The position numbers were made by a program, and so were the translations under genes. A stretch of 11,250 bases of DNA from Nitrospinota bacterium (GTDB taxonomy: Bacteria > JAUXIQ01), in the NCBI GenBank assembly GCA_030620925.1, contig JAUXIQ010000027.1, positions 1-11,250 on the forward strand, read 5' to 3'. The notes beneath the pieces were generated by a model. It worked only from the letters and a program-made list of their open reading frames with translations. It had not been told where the DNA came from and did not search any database. The first letter of the stretch is position 1, and each line of letters opens with the position of its first letter. Shown one piece after another: positions 1 to 5,883 of the stretch.

Positions 1-2
1 AG

Positions 3-83
3 TTTTTACGGGTGGTCTCCCCCCGCTGGGCGGGAGAGGAGCAGGGTATCCATCTTCTGGTTTTTAAAAAAGGACTGTTTTAA
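3..83 (+). CDS. 3' end of an upstream gene, possibly rsmG (partial)
   Basis: The third frame is open from the window edge to a TAA at 81-83 and encodes about 26 residues ending in a strand-like segment, GIHLLVFKKGLF. The upstream part is outside the window. Many bacteria have rsmG (gidB, 16S rRNA m7G527 methyltransferase) directly before parA, and a final hydrophobic beta strand followed by basic residues would suit the end of that family, but the tail is too short to identify it. Another frame is open to 97-99, so even the reading frame is not certain. The promoter for parA starts only 9 bases after this stop. Confidence 0.4.
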   Translation, partial: FLRVVSPRWAGEEQGIHLLVFKKGLF

Positions 84-91
84 ACATTTCC

Positions 92-120
92 TTGAATGAT
101 CCGACCCTTTAAGATATACT
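92..120 (+). promoter_or_regulatory. Candidate sigma70 promoter for parAB
   Basis: A TTGAAT box at 92-97 (4 of 6 to the -35 consensus) is followed after exactly 17 bases by TATACT at 115-120 (5 of 6 to the -10 consensus). Transcription would start near 127, giving a leader of about 58 bases before the ATG at 185. It lies just after the stop of the upstream reading frame, so parAB could be transcribed independently of that gene. Confidence 0.6.
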
Positions 121-184
121 GAAAATTCAATGATATTCCGACGGTGAGCCGTTGCGTTCTGAGCGTTTTAATTTCGGTGGTGGC

Positions 185-970
185 ATGGGGAAGGTGGTCA
201 GCGTTTCAAATCAGAAAGGTGGCGTAGGCAAAACGACCACCGCGGTTAACCTTGCCGCCTGCCTGGCCGCCGCCGAGCGGAAGACCCTTCTCATAGACTT
301 CGATCCCCAGGGTAATGCCTGCAGCGGCCTGGGAGTGCAGAGAAACGGTGTCGAGGGCCATATCTACCAGGTAATCATCGGGAACAAGGCCCTCAGCGAA
401 GTCACCGTCAGCACGGAAATGCCCTGGCTCGAGCTGATACCATCCACCATAGACCTCATCGGGGCCGAGATAGAGCTGGTAAACATGGAGGGGCGGGAAA
501 CCCGCCTTAAGGAAGCTCTGAGACCGGCCCGCGAGAATTACGATTTCATAATAGTCGACTGCCCGCCCTCGTTGGGGCTCCTTACGCTTAACTCACTTGC
601 CGCCGCGGACACCGTCCTGATCCCCATCCAGTGTGAATATTACGCCCTGGAAGGATTGAGCATGCTTTTAAGGACGATCCAGCAAGTGCGGCGCAGTTTT
701 AACCCCGACCTCGCCATAGAGGGGATACTGTTGACCATGCACGATGGCCGGACGTTGCTCTCACAGCAGGTGGTGCGGGAGATTCAGGTCCATTTCGGTG
801 AACGGGTTTTAAGAACGGTTATCCCGCGGAACGTCCGTCTCGGCGAGGCGCCCAGTTTCGGTAAGCCGATCATACTATACGACGTCCGCTCCAGCGGGGC
901 GGAGGCCTACCTCAACCTTACCAGAGAAGTGATATCCAATGCAGAGAGAGGTTCTCGGGAGGGGAATTAA
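185..970 (+). CDS. parA: Chromosome partitioning ATPase ParA (Soj)
   Basis: ParA/Soj ATPase of 261 residues, the usual size. It binds the nucleoid as an ATP dimer, and ParB-parS complexes stimulate its ATPase, which moves origins apart. Visible motifs are the deviant Walker A KGGVGKTTT at residues 11-19 with its signature lysine K11, the switch segment LLIDFDPQGN at 35-44 with D40, and Walker B IIVDCPPSLG with D125. The frame is open up to a TTG at 152, but that would put 11 non-conserved residues in front of the family's normal GKVVSVSNQKGG start. The ATG at 185, preceded by GGTGG at 176-180, is therefore chosen, although its ribosome site is not strong. The 3' end overlaps parB by 32 bases. 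No truncation or odd residues were seen. Confidence 0.95.
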   Translation: MGKVVSVSNQKGGVGKTTTAVNLAACLAAAERKTLLIDFDPQGNACSGLGVQRNGVEGHIYQVIIGNKALSEVTVSTEMPWLELIPSTIDLIGAEIELVNMEGRETRLKEALRPARENYDFIIVDCPPSLGLLTLNSLAAADTVLIPIQCEYYALEGLSMLLRTIQQVRRSFNPDLAIEGILLTMHDGRTLLSQQVVREIQVHFGERVLRTVIPRNVRLGEAPSFGKPIILYDVRSSGAEAYLNLTREVISNAERGSREGN

Positions 971-1793
971 AGCCCTCATACCTGACATCGATGAGGAAGC
1001 CCAGGAGCAGGTTTCCATGCTACCGGTGGAGAGAATAAGGCCGGGAAGCAGCCAGCCCCGGGAGAAGATAGACCCTCAGGCGCTGGACGAGCTCGCCCGC
1101 TCGCTGAAGGACAATGGCCTGGTGCAGCCTTTGGTGGTGCGGGCTTCCGGAGACGGATACGAGCTTATAGTGGGGGAGCGCAGGTGGCGCGCGGCGCAGA
1201 TCGCCGGATATAAGGCCGTACCCGCACTCATAAAAAATGTGGGGGATCTCGAAGCCCTGGAGATCGCCCTGGTGGAAAACACGCAACGGCAAGACCTCAA
1301 CCCCCTGGAAGAGGCAAATGCATACCAGCGCCTGACTCGGGAGTACAGCCTCACCCATGACCAGATCGCTTCCAAGCTGGGGAAAGACAGGAGCTATGTG
1401 AGCAACATACTTCGCCTGCAAAAGCTCCCTGATCTTATCAAGGAAGACCTGGTGGAAGCCAGGATAACCATGGGGCACGCCAAGGCCATCCTCTCCGCCA
1501 GGGAAGATGATTGGCTGAAGCTGCGCGATATTATCTTGAAGCGGGGACTCTCGGTGAGGGAGTCCGAAGAGCTGGTCAGGGGGGGCAAGGCTAGGAAAAA
1601 GACCGGGAAGAAGGGAAAGACAAGGGCCGCCGAGTCGCCTTTCGTATCCTCTCTGCAAGAGGACCTGCAGCGGGTTTTAGGAACCAAAGTCAGGCTGCGG
1701 CCGGGAAAACGGGGGGGCAGACTGGAGATATATTTTTACAGCCAGGAAGAGCTCGAGCGCTTGATTGAACTGCTGAAAGCAGGCACCGCTTAG
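939..1793 (+). CDS. parB: Chromosome partitioning protein ParB (Spo0J)
   Basis: ParB/Spo0J of 284 residues, full length. It is a CTP-dependent DNA clamp that loads at parS, spreads, and activates ParA. The N-terminus has the typical LGRGIKALI box (residues 6-14). The ParB/Srx-type CTP-binding domain follows, with GERRWRA at 79-85 and ENTQRQDLNPLEEA at 113-126. A helix-turn-helix for parS recognition lies at about 137-163 (DQIASKLGKDRSYVSNILRL). A basic linker of Lys, Gly and Arg around 215-230 leads to a C-terminal dimerisation domain. The start inside the end of parA is supported because the conserved N-terminal box begins right after it and the next Met is residue 27. The overlap suggests coupled translation with parA. 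Its likely binding site is 49 bases after its stop. Confidence 0.95.
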   Translation: MQREVLGRGIKALIPDIDEEAQEQVSMLPVERIRPGSSQPREKIDPQALDELARSLKDNGLVQPLVVRASGDGYELIVGERRWRAAQIAGYKAVPALIKNVGDLEALEIALVENTQRQDLNPLEEANAYQRLTREYSLTHDQIASKLGKDRSYVSNILRLQKLPDLIKEDLVEARITMGHAKAILSAREDDWLKLRDIILKRGLSVRESEELVRGGKARKKTGKKGKTRAAESPFVSSLQEDLQRVLGTKVRLRPGKRGGRLEIYFYSQEELERLIELLKAGTA

Positions 1794-1841
1794 ACAAGCT
1801 AAACGTTGTTAAGCAGTTGATTTAATTGGCTAATTTGGTAA

Positions 1842-1857
1842 AGTTTCACGTGGAACG
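1842..1857 (+). promoter_or_regulatory. parS centromere site (ParB binding)
   Basis: The 16 bases AGTTTCACGTGGAACG read on the minus strand as CGTTCCACGTGAAACT. The inner 14 bases match the established Spo0J/ParB consensus TGTTNCACGTGAAACA exactly; only the two outermost bases differ. It is a nearly perfect palindrome around CACGTG, in the non-coding gap 49 bases after parB. It would be the loading site for the ParB encoded just upstream. The site is seen directly; its function is inferred from the match and the position. Confidence 0.87.
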
Positions 1858-1900
1858 GGCCATTGGGCCGCGTTCCAAAGCACGAAGCAGGGGAGGAGTT

Positions 1901-2320
1901 ATGGCTAAAGAGAAGTCCACAAAAGTCAAGGGAGGAGATTTTAAGGCTTTCCTGGGCGAAGGCTCTGAGTTCAGCGGAGTTCTCACCTTCGAAGGGGCGG
2001 TGCGCATATACGGCAAGTTCCAGGGGGAGATAATGACCAAAGGCACCCTCATTGTAGGTGAGACGGCTGTTCTCAACGCGGACATTTCGGCGGGTGTCGT
2101 GAAAATTAGCGGCAAGGTACAGGGCAACGTCACCGCTTCCAATCGTCTGGAGATGCTCGACGGCGGACAGTTGCATGGAGACGTCAGGGCTCCCGTGCTG
2201 GTGGTACAGGAAGGCGCTGTTCTGGACGGAGCGCTGGAAATGACCCGGCAGGGAGTTAAAGCCGAGGGGCCCATAGAGCCGAAAAAAGCTGAAACAAAAC
2301 CCGAAAACGTAGAGCTTTAA
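1901..2320 (+). CDS. Bactofilin family cytoskeletal protein
   Basis: A 139-residue protein recognised as bactofilin (formerly DUF583). These self-assemble without nucleotide into filaments through a right-handed beta-helix, often at the membrane, and act in cell shape, stalk or pole formation and in some species in positioning ParAB. The core runs from about residue 18 to 115 as short repeating strands with regular Gly turns (FSGVLTFEGAVRIYGKFQGEI, then GTLIVGETAVLNADI, VVKISGKVQGNV and VLVVQEGAVLDGAL). Flanking charged tails, Lys-rich before and Glu/Lys/Pro-rich after, are usual. The frame is open from a TTG at 1826, but that extension would run through the parS site. The ATG at 1901 has a strong GGGAGGAG ribosome site at 1891-1898. 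Neighbours are parAB and parS upstream. The cell function in this organism cannot be told from sequence. Confidence 0.9.
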   Translation: MAKEKSTKVKGGDFKAFLGEGSEFSGVLTFEGAVRIYGKFQGEIMTKGTLIVGETAVLNADISAGVVKISGKVQGNVTASNRLEMLDGGQLHGDVRAPVLVVQEGAVLDGALEMTRQGVKAEGPIEPKKAETKPENVEL

Positions 2321-2337
2321 AGGCATATATATTATCT

Positions 2338-2366
2338 GAAAATCCTCTTTGTTAAATCGGATTTTC
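2338..2366 (+). terminator. Hairpin after the bactofilin gene, possible terminator
   Basis: GAAAATCC at 2338-2345 and GGATTTTC at 2359-2366 form a perfect 8-bp stem with a 13-base loop, beginning 17 bases after the bactofilin stop. The stem is A+T-rich and no long T run follows, so this is not a canonical intrinsic terminator. It may end the par-bactofilin transcript or protect its 3' end. Confidence 0.35.
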
Positions 2367-2540
2367 TCGACCAATAGTATTCTCAACCCTGATTATGGCC
2401 GTGAGGTTATCTGTGCGTTCGCTCACACCTGTCAGTGTGGAATTTTGCTGGTTTTGTTCCCGATTTAGAGTGCCGTCTGCTTTCGTTTTACAATCTACGG
2501 ATTGTGTGGTTCATTATGGAACAAAAGGGTCAAAAACAGG
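2367..2540. other. Non-coding gap between bactofilin and antiporter genes, upstream half
   Basis: This part of the 331-bp gap holds no convincing gene. It contains small inverted repeats: CACAC at 2424-2428 with GTGTG at 2435-2439, and ACAATC-TACG-GATTGT at 2490-2505, a 6-bp stem with a tetraloop. None has a T tail. They may be operators or chance; nothing else was recognised here. Confidence 0.4.
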
Positions 2541-2569
2541 TTGACATTGTGGCGGTGTTGAGGTAATCT
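2541..2569 (+). promoter_or_regulatory. Candidate promoter for the antiporter gene
   Basis: A perfect TTGACA -35 box at 2541-2546 is followed 17 bases later by TAATCT at 2564-2569, a poor -10 (3 of 6). Transcription would begin near 2576, giving a leader of about 75 bases that contains two hairpins. A strong -35 with a weak -10 is often seen where an activator is needed, but here that is only a possibility. Confidence 0.4.
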
Positions 2570-2606
2570 TTTCAAGCTTTTAACTCGCGTGATGCACACC
2601 GACACG

Positions 2607-2649
2607 ATAAAACCCACTTGTTTTATTTAATCTTTTGCTTCGGACAAAA
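2607..2649 (+). promoter_or_regulatory. Two tandem hairpins in the antiporter leader
   Basis: The first stem is ATAAAAC (2607-2613) with GTTTTAT (2620-2626), seven perfect pairs and a 6-base loop. The second is TTTTG-C (2633-2638) with G-A-CAAAA (2643-2649), capped by a C(UUCG)G tetraloop (2638-2643) and carrying one bulged A. The second ends two bases before the proposed TTG start at 2652. No Shine-Dalgarno sequence precedes that TTG. The arrangement could control translation initiation. The stems are seen in the sequence; regulation is inference. Confidence 0.4.
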
Positions 2650-2651
2650 AA

Positions 2652-3950
2652 TTGGAGCACGGAATAACTGCGGTAATAACCAAGCTGGTTTTTCAGCTTT
2701 TTATTATAATTTTTTTGGCCAAGCTCGCGGGCGAAGCCTGCGAGAGGTATTTAAAACAGCCCAGTGTGTTGGGGGAACTGGGCGTAGGTATGGTCATCGG
2801 GCCCTATGCTCTGGGGGGGCTCATTACCCTGCCCATGATAGGAGTGCTGTTCGGCGTGCCTCATGGAGCCGAGACGTCCAGCATACCCGTCAGCATAGAG
2901 CTTTACGCAGTGGCCCAGATCGCTGCGGTTATCCTGCTGTTTGTGGCCGGACTGGAAACCGACCTGAAGAAATTCATCCGTTACGCCGGGCCTGCGGCGG
3001 TCATAGCGATAGGGGGGGTGGTATTCCCCTTTCTATTGGGCGCCTGGGCCGCCGTTTTGTTCGGTGTGGCAGAGAGTTTTAAGGACCCCCTGGCGCTGTT
3101 CATGGGGGCCATCATGACCGCCACCTCGGTGGGTATTACCGCCAGGGTGCTAACTGACATCGGGAAGCTGGACACTCCGGAAGGGGTGACCATACTCGGC
3201 GCAGCGGTGGTAGACGATGTAGTAGGTATTCTGATCCTGGCCATCGTGGTGAGCATGGCCCATAGCGGGAGCTTCTCGCTGGCCAAAGTGGGGATGATAG
3301 CCGTTAAGGCCGTGGGCTTCTGGCTGGGTCTCACGGTGATCGGGATACTGCTCTCGAAGAAGATATCTAAATTCCTGCTCGGCTTTAAGAGCAGTGGAGC
3401 TATAGTGGCCATCGCCCTGGCCCTGGCCTTTTTCGCTTCGGCGCTGGCGGAGATGTTCGGGCTGGCCATGATAATCGGGGCCTACAGCATGGGTTTGGCC
3501 CTTTCGAATAGCCCCATAGCGGAGACCCTCGAGGAGAAGATGGCTCCGGTCTATCATGCTCTGGTGCCCGTCTTTTTCGTGGTCATGGGCATGCTGGTGG
3601 ATTTCGCGGCCATGAGGTCTTTGCTGACCTTCGGCCTGGTGGTAAGCGGCCTGGCGATTGTCTCGAAGGTTTTCGGCTGCGGGGTGCCGGCCATGGGTGT
3701 GGGCTTCAATACCCGGGGGTCTTTCAGGGTCGGAATAGGCATGCTGCCCAGAGGAGAAGTGGCACTGATAGTGGCCGGCGTCGGCCTCACCACCGGTGTC
3801 ATCGGAACTGACATTTTCGGTGTCTCGATCATGATGACGCTGATAACCACTATTATGGCGCCCATGATCCTGGTGCCCCTGTTCAGCAAAGGGGGCGAGG
3901 GAAGACGGAGAAAAGGTATCGGGTCCAACGAAGGGTTGACCGGGGGGTGA
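2652..3950 (+). CDS. CPA2-family cation:proton antiporter (Na+/H+ or K+/H+)
   Basis: Inner-membrane monovalent cation:proton antiporter of 432 residues with about 12-13 hydrophobic segments. CPA2 marks are QPSVLGELGVGMVIGPYALG near 36-55, LLFVAGLETDL at 95-105, TATSVGITARVL at 156-167, AAVVDDVVG at 184-192 with the ion-binding Asp pair D188-D189, and the late LPRGEV motif at 365-370. The Asp pair is the feature of NapA/NhaA-type electrogenic exchangers, so Na+/H+ exchange is favoured, but the ion cannot be proved. It has only a short basic tail and no C-terminal RCK/TrkA-N domain, unlike KefB/KefC. The start is uncertain: the only usual start codon between an in-frame stop at 2628 and the conserved region is a TTG at 2652 without a ribosome site. 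A GGAG at 2654-2657 would instead suit an ATA at 2664. The ATP synthase genes begin 82 bases downstream. Confidence 0.88.
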   Translation: MEHGITAVITKLVFQLFIIIFLAKLAGEACERYLKQPSVLGELGVGMVIGPYALGGLITLPMIGVLFGVPHGAETSSIPVSIELYAVAQIAAVILLFVAGLETDLKKFIRYAGPAAVIAIGGVVFPFLLGAWAAVLFGVAESFKDPLALFMGAIMTATSVGITARVLTDIGKLDTPEGVTILGAAVVDDVVGILILAIVVSMAHSGSFSLAKVGMIAVKAVGFWLGLTVIGILLSKKISKFLLGFKSSGAIVAIALALAFFASALAEMFGLAMIIGAYSMGLALSNSPIAETLEEKMAPVYHALVPVFFVVMGMLVDFAAMRSLLTFGLVVSGLAIVSKVFGCGVPAMGVGFNTRGSFRVGIGMLPRGEVALIVAGVGLTTGVIGTDIFGVSIMMTLITTIMAPMILVPLFSKGGEGRRRKGIGSNEGLTGG

Positions 3951-4032
3951 AAGGTCCTGTTTTGATCCGGTCCGCCGGCGGGAAAGCTAGCTGCGCAATA
4001 TGCAACTTTGAAGGCTGAAGAGGTAGGAGAAT

Positions 4033-4476
4033 ATGTCTAGCTTGGTGGAAATCAGTATTGGCAAATCGCTGCTGATACAGGTGGGGAACTTCCTGCTTCT
4101 CATGTTCTTGCTGAATACCTTTCTCTTCAAACCCATCATAAGATTTCTCGAGAGCCGAGGCGGGACCATCCAGGGCAACCACGAGGCGGCAGAGCAGAAA
4201 GAGCAGGAAGCCCAGGGACTTCTCAATAATTATCTGGAAGCGATAAACAGTGCCAACCGTGAGGCCGCCGAGGCGTTGGCCGGGATCAGACGGGAAGCCG
4301 AGCTTAAGCAGCGGGAGATGCTGGAAGAGGCCAGAGAACAGGCGGGACAGATGATCTCCCAGGCCACTGAGGAGATCAAAGGGACCGCCGAAGACGCCCG
4401 CGGCCGATTGAGGGAGGAAACCCGGAGAATTTCCAGGAGTATCGCCGAAAAGCTGCTGGGCAGGACGCTGGTTTAA
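4033..4476 (+). CDS. atpF: ATP synthase Fo subunit b' (first of two b-type subunits)
   Basis: A 147-residue peripheral-stalk subunit of F-type ATP synthase. One N-terminal membrane helix lies at about residues 11-30 (LLIQVGNFLLLMFLLNTFLF), followed by KPI and then a long charged coiled coil rich in Glu, Ala, Arg and Gln to the end. It joins Fo in the membrane to delta on top of F1 and stops the alpha3beta3 ring from turning. A second b-type gene follows within a few bases, so the stalk is probably a b/b' heterodimer, as in Geobacter, cyanobacteria and chloroplasts. An AGGAGA ribosome site at 4025-4030 sits just before the ATG. Genes for subunits a and c, often placed directly upstream, are replaced here by the antiporter. 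Which copy should be called b and which b' is by analogy only. Confidence 0.9.
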   Translation: MSSLVEISIGKSLLIQVGNFLLLMFLLNTFLFKPIIRFLESRGGTIQGNHEAAEQKEQEAQGLLNNYLEAINSANREAAEALAGIRREAELKQREMLEEAREQAGQMISQATEEIKGTAEDARGRLREETRRISRSIAEKLLGRTLV

Positions 4477-4499
4477 TAATCATGAAAGGTTACCCTGTT

Positions 4500-5102
4500 A
4501 TGAAGCGAACCGCACGAAGAAAGGCCGTTCTTTTTCTGGCATGTGCGGTTTTGTTTTCCATGCTTTTCCCCGTCATGGCCGTTAGCGCCGAAGAAGGAGC
4601 CGCGCATGGCGAGGAGGGCTGGGACGCCCGGTCTGAAGTTCCGCGCATGGTAAATTTCGTTATCATCGTTGTGCTGCTCTGGTTTTTCCTGCGCAAACCC
4701 ATAGCCAGGTATTTCGCCAACCGGCGGGAGGAAATTCAGCGCCAGCTCGAGGAGGCCATTCGGGCCCGGGATGAGGCAGAGGCCAAGCTCGAGGAGTATC
4801 AAGGTAAGGTGGGCAACCTGGAAAAGGAATTGGCCTCCATGCGGACTGAATCGGAGGAGGCGCGTGAGCGCCTTCGGCAGGTGCTGCTGGAAGAGGCCCG
4901 AAAATCGACCGACAGGGTATTAGAACAGGCGAGGTTAAATATAGAGCTGGAAAGAAAACGAGCGGTGGATTCCCTTAAAACCGAGGCCTCGCTCCTGGCC
5001 CTTGAGCTCGCCGAGGGGTTACTCAAAGAGAACATAAGTCCCGAGGACAGGGAACGCATTAACAGGGAATGTATAGAGGGGCTGGAAGGGGATCGATCTT
5101 GA
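4500..5102 (+). CDS. atpF: ATP synthase Fo subunit b with signal-like N-terminus
   Basis: A 200-residue second b subunit of the peripheral stalk. It begins with a basic stretch (KRTARRK), a hydrophobic segment at about residues 9-29 and a possible signal peptidase site after VSA (28-30). A Glu/Gly-rich linker leads to a second hydrophobic helix at about 50-64, then RKPI and a coiled coil to the C-terminus (about 70-190). This layout is known for the larger b subunit in Geobacter-type operons. The frame also has an ATG at 4482, giving 206 residues, but no ribosome site precedes it. The ATG at 4500 has AAAGG at 4485-4489 at suitable distance. Either start leaves only 5 or 23 bases after the first b gene, indicating one transcript. 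Cleavage of the N-terminus is unproven. Confidence 0.88.
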   Translation: MKRTARRKAVLFLACAVLFSMLFPVMAVSAEEGAAHGEEGWDARSEVPRMVNFVIIVVLLWFFLRKPIARYFANRREEIQRQLEEAIRARDEAEAKLEEYQGKVGNLEKELASMRTESEEARERLRQVLLEEARKSTDRVLEQARLNIELERKRAVDSLKTEASLLALELAEGLLKENISPEDRERINRECIEGLEGDRS

Positions 5103-5166
5103 GCGGCAGTGGAGAGCTGCACGCCGGTAGAAGAGATAGAAACCGCTTCCGGGAGGTAGAATAAAA

Positions 5167-5709
5167 GTGGTGGGGAACGTAGTTTCAAGACGGTATGCCA
5201 AGGCCCTGGTGGAGATGGTCAAGCATGACGGCCGCCTGGATGAAGTCGGGGAAGAGCTAAAGCTCATCAACGACATTATTCAAAGGGAGCCGGGCCTGTT
5301 CAGCTTCCTGTGCAATCCTGCGGTGAACATAGACACCAAGCGGGAGGTGCTCAGCACCATAGTCCAGAAAGTAGAAGCATCAGACCTCATCGCCAGGTTC
5401 CTCGACCTGCTCTTGGAGAAGGATAGACTCCGGTTTTTGGAAACGTTGCTCTCCTTTTATGGGGAACTTTCATACCAGATCCAGAACCGGCTGAGGGCAA
5501 AGGTTATTTCCGCCGAGCCGCTCGTCGATTCCGTGAGGGAAGAGATAACCAGAAAGTTGTCGGAGATAACCGGAAAGCAGGTTGAGCTTACTGTTGAGAC
5601 CGATTCGGACCTCATCGGGGGGATGGTGGCCCAGGTGGGGAGCACCATATACGATGGCAGCCTGAGGAATCAGCTGTCAAGAATTAAAGAAGAGCTCCTG
5701 AAGGGTTGA
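5167..5709 (+). CDS. atpH: ATP synthase F1 subunit delta
   Basis: A 180-residue delta subunit (OSCP family), which sits on the crown of F1 and clamps it to the b/b' stalk. Recognised from the N-terminal SRRYAKAL (about residues 7-14), the helical domain including LFSFLCNPAVNIDTKREVL, and the C-terminal domain ending in DSDLIGGMVAQVGSTIYDGSLRNQLSRIKEELL, which is the family signature. The start is GTG; two GTG codons stand in tandem at 5167 and 5170. The GGGAGG at 5151-5156 serves either. It lies 64 bases after the b gene and 174 bases before atpA, the largest gap inside the operon. Length is normal. Confidence 0.95.
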   Translation: MVGNVVSRRYAKALVEMVKHDGRLDEVGEELKLINDIIQREPGLFSFLCNPAVNIDTKREVLSTIVQKVEASDLIARFLDLLLEKDRLRFLETLLSFYGELSYQIQNRLRAKVISAEPLVDSVREEITRKLSEITGKQVELTVETDSDLIGGMVAQVGSTIYDGSLRNQLSRIKEELLKG

Positions 5710-5883
5710 GAGAGTTTTTCGCTTTTTGTTCGTTAGGTTCGGAAGCGGCGACGTGCTCTCAGAAAGGATTGGCCCGGGAGTGACTTCTTTGGAAAATATA
5801 AGAATCAGGGTGAATGGGAGGGAGCAACCTTACAACGAAAGATTTTGTGAAAGGAAACGGAAAGATCAGGGGGTGATGGAGTA
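5710..5883 (+). other. Long atpH-atpA spacer with a possible short leader ORF
   Basis: The 174-bp spacer is long for an ATP synthase operon. One frame stays open across it and ends in TAA at 5882-5884, whose last base is the A of the atpA ATG. Possible starts are TTG 5726, GTG 5753, GTG 5780 or TTG 5789. The last has GGGAG at 5776-5780, eight bases away, and would give 31 basic residues beginning MENIRIRVNGRE. It matches no family I know and may be chance. A TATAAG at 5797-5802 resembles a -10 box but has no fitting -35. TGAGAG at 5706-5711 is complementary to CTCTCA at 5756-5761, a weak long-loop stem. Confidence 0.3.

Noticed and set aside
16-37. GC-rich inverted repeat TCTCCC with GGGAGA as a terminator of the upstream gene
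   Set aside because: The stem is interrupted, no T run follows at once, and it lies inside the reading frame that continues to 83.
1020-1658. 212-codon open frame on the minus strand inside parB
   Set aside because: It lies entirely opposite a clear parB with all family motifs; its translation is rich in Leu, Pro and Arg and resembles no family. Long antisense frames are common in G+C-rich genes.
1799-2386. 195-codon minus-strand frame covering the bactofilin gene
   Set aside because: The + strand bactofilin has a strong ribosome site and a typical beta-helix pattern; the antisense frame has no recognisable domain.
3972-3981. Palindrome CCGCCGGCGG between the antiporter and the first b gene, as terminator
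   Set aside because: It has no loop and no T run after it; likely a chance palindrome in G+C-rich sequence.
4500-4560. Lipoprotein signal in the second b subunit (LAC at residues 13-15)
   Set aside because: The lipobox lacks Leu/Val/Ile at -3 and the Cys sits in the middle of the hydrophobic segment, too early for a lipobox.
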